Assembly: GCA_037043455.1 (NCBI GenBank)
Contig: JAWPHD010001415.1
Span: 186,001-250,000, forward strand
Direction: 5' to 3'
Origin: Cyrtodaria siliqua
Lineage: Eukaryota > Mollusca > Bivalvia > Adapedonta > Hiatellidae
DNA: 64,000 bases
In this document: positions 57,083 to 64,000 of the stretch, piece by piece
How the letters are laid out: the number at the start of each line of letters is the position of its first letter
How positions within the stretch are numbered: position 1 is the stretch's first letter
Notes under the pieces: generated by a model
The model's input: the letters and a program-made list of their open reading frames with translations, nothing else
Told to the model about the DNA's origin: nothing
Database searches by the model: none
Position numbers and translations under genes: made by a program

Positions 57083-57563
57083 TTGTTACCAAACCGTAAA
57101 AACTCACTTAGAACCAAATAAAAACACTCAATAGAAATTTTCTGTTGAAAGATTAATTTTTGACATTATGTTATAAACTAGTGGTAATCTATAGTAAAAT
57201 AGTGAGCGAGTGATTAAGTGATCTGAGTGAGTAACCTTGTTGTAAAAAAAACAAATGTAAATGTTGTAAGGTGTACGAGGGGATGGTCCTCCTCGACCCC
57301 TCGTACATCATTGCACGGGGAGAATAAATGGGTTTCCAATTTTTGGAGACCGAAAAACAAAAACAAAAACAAACAAACAAAAATTAAACCCAACACGACT
57401 GAAAAGCAAATGGAGCTCTGGTTCAGTATACGTGATTTATTGTAAGTGTTCTTTTTTAATGTAGATTGCAGATTTGTAATCGTTATGCGACTGTTATAAC
57501 ATGTATAACACTTAAATTATTGATAAATTTTGTCCACGGCAAATTGAGGATGAGAACTCTTAA
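57083..57563. other. No gene; small hairpin with A-rich tail
   Basis: GTACGAGGGG / CCCCTCGTAC pair at about 57272-57305. It is followed by an 'aaaacaaaaacaaacaaac' run at 57355-57380, possibly a tiny retroposed sequence. Confidence 0.35.
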
Positions 57564-57600
57564 AGAAATATAAAAAGATCGGACAGGGAAAGTACTTAAA
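57564..57600 (-). mobile_element. PLE 3' tip
   Basis: 'aaatataaaaagatcggaca' plus 'gggaaagta' is the complement of the extreme PLE 3' end (cf. 60120-60150), only about 37 bp long. Confidence 0.7.
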
Positions 57601-57611
57601 CCGCATATCGA

Positions 57612-57785
57612 GTTACAATAATAATAATAATAATAATAATAATGATAATAATAAATATTGTTATCGTTGTTGTTGTTGTTGTTATTATTATATAAAAATA
57701 ATAATTATAATTATTTTTATTATTATTGTTGTTGTTGTTGTTGTTATTATTATTATTTATTTTATTTTTTATTTTTATTATTATT
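57612..57785. repeat. Compound AAT / GTT / ATT microsatellite
   Basis: An (AAT)n run changes to (GTT)n, then ATT and again GTT and ATT, partly self-complementary over about 170 bp. Confidence 0.9.
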
Positions 57786-58715
57786 GGTGAGTAATCAAAG
57801 ACTGATATTTCTATGATTTGTAAGATGTATGTATTATAGTGTATAGTTTAAGAGAATGTCATAGTAAATTAGACATGTTTTAGTGTGTATGAATTACGTT
57901 GACAAGAACATATGTATTTACTATGTTTGATAAATTGACTTAAAATCAGTAATGTACATTAATATTGCTTAAAGGTAGATCGATTCGTTCTTCATGCCAA
58001 TCTAAAAATACAAGGTCCCGAAAGGATCGGTATTGCTCTGCCTGTTTATAAAATACTCTATTATGTCCATAAAGTGTTTTATAGATTTTATCTCATTGAT
58101 AAGCAATGTTCATAGTATGAAATATTATTCAATTGTTTTATTAAAAGTAGTACTGTATTTTGACTTATTTCTTGAAAGTAAGAAATAATGTAATGAAACT
58201 GTATCACGATACGTATCATTGCAAGGCAAGTATCGCGATACGTGTCGTATCCTTGCAAATTTAGATGCAAAATGGATATGCTAGAGTTTTGCAACGGAAA
58301 TTGTCAGTGGGGCCGGATGAAATGATGTGGGGTATACAAACAAAACATTGGTTAAAGGAGATGAATGTGGTGTGCGGGAGTGGAGTGTGGGATTGACATA
58401 ACTTTCTGTTTGGGACCTAGAGGTCACTCATAATGTAATTTTATCTGAAAAATGTAAGACCACTACTAGCTTTATCTACATTTATAGAAGACTATTTAAA
58501 ACAGACTTTCAGAGAGAGAGAGAGAGAGACGGTAAATAATAGTATACATCTTACAAGACCCTTTCTGGATCACTGCCGGATCACGAAAGGTTCCGTGAAG
58601 ATATATATTAAAAAGATAACTATGAGACAAATTATAATCCAAACATTGCTTAAATCCACACATTTATATAGAGCGCTTAAGGCATTTATCGCCTTCTTAT
58701 ACATAAAGAAGGATA
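57786..58715. other. No gene; short palindromes and (GA)n
   Basis: GTATCGCGATAC palindrome (58230-58241) inside a TTGCAAGG / CCTTGCAA pair (58219-58257). A GA run lies at 58512-58529. Otherwise no signals. Confidence 0.4.
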
Positions 58716-59212
58716 GAAATATCGGACAGGGAACGCATCATTCAAGGACGACAGTCAACCACAAAACACAAAAACAAACACGCAAACAGACAAACGAAAA
58801 GGCAAAATTAATAAAAAATGCAAACGACATCACAAACACTAAATGGTTGACAATAGGGCTACCGCCTTGGAACGGTCAGTGGCAAAGTAGGCCACTGGGG
58901 GTTTAAACCGGTTCTAGGGTGCACCAAACCTCACACTTACCATACTGTCATCCCATTAAAACAGAACAGTGTAAATAAAGAAACCCCCGCCATGATCTAA
59001 TCTCTTACCAACAAGGCAGCATCAATAGGCAATATAAGTAAAACACAAATATGCTCGTGTAAATATAATACAAAAAAACAATAGCCTAGAAAGCCAAAAT
59101 GAAGGTACTCAATGACTTGGCAGAAGCCAGAGCAATAAGAGAATACACCATTAAGGGCACGACAAGAAAGATCATGGACAAACATCAAACGCCGCCTTCC
59201 CAATGGGCTTAC
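58716..59212 (-). mobile_element. PLE 3' UTR, well preserved, minus orientation
   Basis: From 'aatatcggacagggaac' to 'gccttcccaatgggctt'. This is the most complete uninterrupted 3' UTR in the window (about 500 bp) and the reference for recognising the others. Confidence 0.9.
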
Positions 59213-59764
59213 AAAAAAAATACACATACATTTTGAAAAATAATTATTTAAAGGCAAAACATAAACCAATTAAAACTATATATTCGTTTATATAGAGGTT
59301 TATTACACATATTATCAAGAACGTCTTCACAATTTTAAGTTGATGTTCCGTTTTTATATAATATTTAACGGTATTCAGACTTCATAAAGGTAAACGTTTG
59401 GAAATTTTCGAAGTGAACTATAATTACATCAAGCAAATAAGCGGTTCTTCAGAAATCCAGAACATATTTGGGAGTTTGTCGTGCGTTTACACAAGCTTTG
59501 AAAATAGCGGACTACGTAAATGGTCCAAAATAACATCATCATAAACTGTACGATTTGGTGCTTCCGAATTCCTCAAATGAAACCTAGATGTAATGCATGC
59601 GGAAGACAACAATGATATTTTAAGCTACTTTTTAGCAAGTAGTTTTCTCATAATTTGAAAGATGAGGAAGAAATTATGATTTTCGCAAGCTATGCTGTTA
59701 TTTCTTCTCATCCTGTAGAGATGTCGGCGTTCCCCTTGTATCATAAACGGATTTTACATTTTTG
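59213..59764. other. No gene recognised
   Basis: AT-rich spacer between PLE copies, with no identified structure. Confidence 0.3.
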
Positions 59765-60112
59765 AAACCACGACTCCGCTATTTAAACACCAGAAGTCAT
59801 TCCCTTTCATCTTAAACTTCACTCTGTGTGTCTACTGTTTATCTTCACCAGTGAAATTCTAGTATTTTAAAAATAAATTATTGATCAATTTGTCACGAAT
59901 TAATCTTCATATTGCGTCTCTTGTTTATATGCCTGTCACTAATTCAATATTAAGAAATGCACTTTCTGTCAAATTAACACCCCTTCGTTCATCTGTACTA
60001 GATATATTTGAAATTGGAGCACAAGTTAATATTGATAGGTTAAACAGTATGCATACTTTGTATCTATTCTTAAATACAACTCGAAAAAGTGTAGTGGGTG
60101 AAAATACTTGTA
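59765..60112 (+). mobile_element. PLE 5' end fragment
   Basis: 'actccgctatttaaacac' (TATA-like), 'tgtgtctactgtttatcttc', 'attctagtatttt' and 'tattgatcaattt' match the complement of 48610-48770. Two unrelated placements sharing this start define the family's 5' end. It stops where the minus-strand copy begins (60113), so the two copies are inverted neighbours. Confidence 0.65.
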
Positions 60113-60700
60113 ACAAAGAAATATAAAAAGATCGGACAGGGAAAGTAGCATTCAAGGATGACAGTCAACCACAAAACACAGAAACAAACACGCAAACAGA
60201 AAACAAGATGGCAAAAGTAATAATAAATCCAAACGACATCACAAACACAAAAGGGTTGACAATAGGGCTACCGCCTTGGAACGGTCAGTGGCAAAGTAGG
60301 CCACTGGGGGTTTAAACCGGTTCTAGGGTGCACCAAACCTCATATTTACCATACTTCATTCCATTTAAACAAGACAGTGTAAATAAAGAAATCCCCGCCA
60401 TGATATAATCTCTAACCAACAAGGCAGCATTAATAGGCAATATAAGTAAAACACAAATATGCTCGTGTAAATATAATACAAAAAAACAATAGCCTAGAAA
60501 GCCACAATGAAGGTACTCATTGACTTGGCAGAAGCCAGAGCAACAAGAGAATAAACAATTAGGGGCACGACAAGAACGATCATAGACAAACATCAAACGC
60601 CACCGTCCCAATGGGCTTTAAGTAAGCGTCATCATAGGGTCCACAGCCTGTCCGGTCATCGTACAATTAAAGAGGAAAGCATAGTGGCGAACTGTAAAAA
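60113..60700 (-). mobile_element. PLE 3' UTR plus end of ORF, minus orientation
   Basis: A complete 3' UTR followed on the minus strand by the complement of 'gatgaccggacaggctgtgg' and 'acagttcgccactatgcttt', the final ORF codons seen at 47900-47975. Confidence 0.9.
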
Positions 60701-60715
60701 GGTAATCGACTATCG

Positions 60716-61650
60716 AATCCACAATACCTTCATACAGTTACTGAGCATCTCGTGATATGGTTTATGTTCTATCAACTCATCATCAATGTGGTATACAGTA
60801 TGTAGGGCAAACTGGCCGTGCCCTGGAAGTTCGTTTATGTGGACATTTGTATAAATACCTCAATCGAAACTATTTAAAAACACTTCAGGAATTCGTTTTC
60901 TTTTCATAAATGATGCGTTCATCCTGTGGATTGTATTGCATTTGATAAAGCTGCTACCAAAGGATACACTATACAAGCTAGACATACTGCTGAGCCCAAA
61001 GGATGAAAAACAAGTGTACACTCTTTATCCATAAGATCTATATGATCTTATTTATAAGGAAAGAAACATATCTAATAGCCCTGATACAAATATGTTCAAC
61101 ATAGTAGTATTGTCTATTCGGAAACGCAAACGACGGTCGAATGGTCGTGGAAAAAACCATCATTTAAAAGGTTAAATTAAGAAACGTGTGTTCTGTGGCA
61201 GATCTTAACAATCTTTATAACAGTTCTGTTAAACACGCAGACACGCTTTCGTGAGCAAAGTAGTTAGTCTGTCCTTTTCCTGTTAACAGAAATGTAAGGA
61301 AGGACGGGATATCATTATAGCTGTGCACATCCACTTCATAATGTTGCGTTTATAATTCAAAGCTACAGACAACACATGTTGCGTCCGGATCTGACCATAA
61401 AAATCATTTATTGAACAACAACTTGTATCGATTTTATTAATTGAGCCAATGTTTTAGTAACAAACGGGTGACTGACAAAGTTCCAAAATAGTTCAAGAAT
61501 ATTAGTAGGGTAAACAGTAGGCTTTGAAATCGTACCTCGTGCTACATCATATGGGGTTTATATCTCCCAAGTCATTCGCCTTGATAGAACGTGTAACGAC
61601 GTTAAGGAATTCAATGATCGAAATCATCTTATTACAAGTAAAATCCCTGA
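60716..61650 (+). pseudogene. Second GIY-YIG-bearing PLE, heavily broken
   Basis: Reads HHQCGIQYVGQTGRALEVRL (about 60765-60830), the core of a GIY-YIG domain, then a basic linker region comparable to 50650-50740 ('tctattcggaaacgcaaacg'). After a large deletion comes an RT-thumb remnant PRATSYGVYISQVIRLDRTC (about 61533-61595). Stops and frameshifts are frequent. The sequence differs clearly from the copy at 49850-52944, so at least two PLE subfamilies or ages are present. Confidence 0.7.
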
Positions 61651-62244
61651 GTTCGATATTTACTTACAAATATCGGTGGTACATTCTAATATACTTTTGT
61701 TTCTTACTTGAATTTCGAGTAGGCGATTCCACTACTCGTTTAACTGTATTTTGACTATTACTTTTTATACGCAGGCTTCATACCCTCTGATCCCAACTTA
61801 ATTCCATCTTGTCTATTTCGCTCATTGTTTTCTCGTGGCCATGAAATTGAATGAAATATGTCATTGACGGTCCCATGTTCACCGTCATATGAATACCATC
61901 TTCGTGATGCTCACATGTCTGTACTATTGACATTTTAAAGCCGGAATATGTTTATTTTCAACCATAACGGACATAAAACAGACTTTGTGTCGTGTATTTC
62001 TTTGTAATAATACCGGCACATTTGCATTTAAACCACTGATGTTCCCATGCGTTAGATAAAAATAATAATTCCAAAGTCATCATCCGATAAAAAGTCGGGG
62101 TCACTTTTTAACTGTGTTTACATTCTGCTCGTTTATGGCGGAGAACGCTTGTTTTTCGTTCAGCTTCGGAAAACGCAGAAAGCGGTTTCGTCACTCCCAC
62201 GTGTTACGAATGTTTCGTATACATTTTTCAACAAGTCAGTGAAA
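61651..62244. other. No confirmed feature; possible promoter region of the 62245 exon
   Basis: No repeat recognised. 62060-62244 is somewhat less AT-rich and could hold a promoter or 5' UTR. Confidence 0.3.
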
Positions 62245-62385
62245 ATGGCCGACACTGATAAAGCAAGAAACAGAAAAAGAAAATCCACAGTGACGTCTTC
62301 AGCAAAGACAAGAAAGCACACGAAATTGCTAAAAACGTATATAAAATCGCGCATCATATTCGGTGAGCAGTTTGATTATGGATAT
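62245..62385 (+). CDS. Possible first exon of an unidentified gene
   Basis: ATG in good context (gaaaATGGcc), then exactly 47 open codons to a consensus donor (GTAAGT at 62386). It begins MADTDKARNRKRKSTVTSSA, is strongly Lys/Arg-rich (nuclear-localisation-like), and ends KSRIIFGEQFDYGY. No domain was identified and no following exon was found before the window end, where only repeats are seen. A 5' extension of the frame to 62149 is possible. Confidence 0.35.
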
Positions 62386-62979
62386 GTAAGTATAAGTAGA
62401 AAAACGGAACTTGAGACTCTGTGTTGCTTATATAGATCTATATTATAATTGCTGACGTTCCTATAAAGACACATTAGTTTTAACATGTTATCAGCTCCGT
62501 CAGTACTCGCACTGGTTCTAAATAATTATGTATATGACAGGGTTATAAGTGAGTGACGAAGTTGTAAACAATAACACCACACATCCACAACGTATCGAAT
62601 CTCTAAGCTATTAACAGGGATAAATCTAGAACAAGCAAATTTGATGAATATCTCCCGCCGAATGATGTATTATCCTCGAGTGGAAGAATTATTTTAATTG
62701 ATATAAATCATGACCTTGAGCCTTTATAAATTCGAATATCTACTAGATATAGGTATTTTTGAAATCATAGTAGATTTAAAAAAAAGATGTACCATTTTAA
62801 GACATTGACTTTTATAGTGGGACTAAACGGCTGGACTGGGTGTAATATTAGCAGGTGTGTATAATGTAGTAATAAATGTAATATACAAGAAATGTAGAAT
62901 TGTATATCAATGATTACTTTTTAATTATCTGGCCATGTGATCTTGGCTCGTGTAGTTTCAGAGAAGAAGATTTTTTAAG
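62386..62979. other. No gene recognised
   Basis: AT-rich sequence, possibly intronic to the exon at 62245. Confidence 0.3.
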
Positions 62980-63360
62980 TTTTTCCCTATATAAGTCTAT
63001 GTAAAACATGTGACCCCTGGGTTGGCGCCAAATTTGAACCCATGGTCATCATTCAAACAAACTTGGTAGAGGACCTTAAGCTGAGTGTAAATACCAAATA
63101 TTAAACCTTTGACGCTTTTAGTTTCTGAGAGGAGGATTCTTAAAGTTTTCCATATATATAAGTCTACGTAAAACTTCCACCCCTGGGGCGGGGCCAAATT
63201 TGACCCCAGAATCACCATTTGAACAAAACTTGTAGAGGATCCATAAGCTGATAATAAAAAATAAATATTAAACCTTTTTCTCTTGTAGTTTAGGAGAAGA
63301 TTTGTGAAGTTAATCCTTATAACTCTATGTAAAAACAGATCCAACAAGGGCCCCTTAGCT
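62980..63360. repeat. ~165-bp tandem repeat, about two and a half units
   Basis: 'agtttcagagaagaaga', 'tataagtctatgtaaaac', 'gcgccaaatttgaaccc' and 'aaacttg.tagaggacc' recur near 62955, 63120 and 63285. A 122-codon minus frame across it is a repeat artefact. Confidence 0.8.
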
Positions 63361-63559
63361 CCCAATTAAAGAAAAAATGAACTCATGAATCAAGGTTTCT
63401 TAAGAGAAAAATAAAATAAAAAATAAAACAAACAAAAATAAAAATAAAATAATAAAAAAAATAGTAAAATTTAACCAATGAACCAAGGTTTCTCGTGAAA
63501 AAGATAAATAAAATAATTAAAAAAAATATATATGCCCCCAGTGAGATTTGATCCCAAGA
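63361..63559. repeat. A-rich low-complexity tract
   Basis: Runs of aaaataaaat and aaacaaac (63408-63475), with the flanking phrase 'aaccaaggtttctcgtgaaa' echoing 'atcaaggtttcttaagagaa'. Confidence 0.85.
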
Positions 63560-64000
63560 CCTGAATAATTCAAGGGGACATTTATCAATTTAAGGGCAAT
63601 AACTCCGGCGTTACTAAGACGATTGCCTCGTCACATCCCACTATTGGATACATATTATAGTCAAGTTTAATGAAAATCAAACAAGCGGTTATCAAGATAT
63701 GGCTGTGGACGGACAGAATTAAGCATTTTTTGTTATCAATTAAAGGGCAATAACTCCGTCGTTACTAGGACGATTCCGAAATAAATTTGCCGCGTCACAT
63801 CCCACTATTGGGATAAACATTATAATGAAGTTTAATGAAAATCAAACAAGCTTTTATTAAGATATGGCTGTGGTCGGACAGAATTAAGCATTTTTTATGA
63901 ATTAATGGGTAATAACTCCGGCAATACTGGGGCGATTCCGGAAAAAAAATAGCCGCGTCTCATCCCACTATCAGTATAAACATTATTACCAAGTGTAATA
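63560..64000. repeat. ~155-bp tandem repeat running off the window end
   Basis: Three units of 'agggcaataactccggcgtt', 'acgattcc', 'cgtcacatcccactattgg', 'aagtttaatgaaaatcaaac' and 'agatatggctgtggacgg' (63590, 63744, 63910). The last continues past 64000. Confidence 0.9.

Noticed and set aside
62997..63365. 122-codon minus-strand frame
   Set aside because: It falls entirely within a ~165-bp tandem repeat.

Overview
This is an AT-rich, repeat-dense animal genome window. It most likely comes from a bivalve mollusc. That call rests on three things: tRNA-headed SINEs whose middle and 3' parts look like the molluscan Meta-domain type, an intronless Mab-21/cGAS-like gene of the kind expanded in bivalves, and invertebrate Penelope-like elements (PLEs) with a GIY-YIG domain upstream of the reverse transcriptase. 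Splice sites, SINEs and intron-sized gaps exclude a prokaryote. The species cannot be named from the sequence.

Layout. 1-2.4 kb: two + strand exons resembling the C-terminal end of WDR59 (GATOR2 complex), the second with a zinc-ligand Cys replaced. 1.3-11.2 kb: minisatellites (36-bp and 20-bp units), inverted-repeat elements, long tandem repeats and SINE-like copies. 11.5-12.8 kb (- strand): an intact 443-codon Mab-21/cGAS-like gene, the best-supported gene here. 14-17.5 kb: two tandem arrays rich in AGGTCA/TGACCT motifs, the second carrying repeated perfect AGGTCA-n3-TGACCT palindromes. 18-33 kb: mostly non-coding, with a 20-bp minisatellite with higher-order structure, a fold-back element with a 6-bp target duplication, several SINEs and dispersed duplications.

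34.2-39.6 kb (- strand): a decayed copy of a multi-copy invertebrate protein family with a PIN/FEN-like region and a C-terminal tesmin/TSO1-like CXC domain. It is split by a 2.77-kb element (35048-37819) with ~29-bp terminal inverted repeats and an AGCT target duplication. That element carries two copies of a smaller repeat with CRE-like and TATA motifs. 45.1-55.8 kb (+): three exons with compatible splice phases appear to encode a CARD plus coiled-coil protein of about 382 aa. Its two introns are full of PLE fragments. The PLE family recurs through to 61.6 kb in both orientations, in tandem and tail-to-tail arrangements, and one 3' end is split by a tRNA-Ser-derived SINE with a 12-bp target duplication. 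A possible first exon of another gene lies at 62.2 kb, and the window ends in tandem repeats.

Two of the candidate host genes, the Mab-21/cGAS-like protein and the CARD/coiled-coil protein, belong to innate-immunity-type families; that link is inference. Nearly everything else is transposon-derived or tandem repeat.
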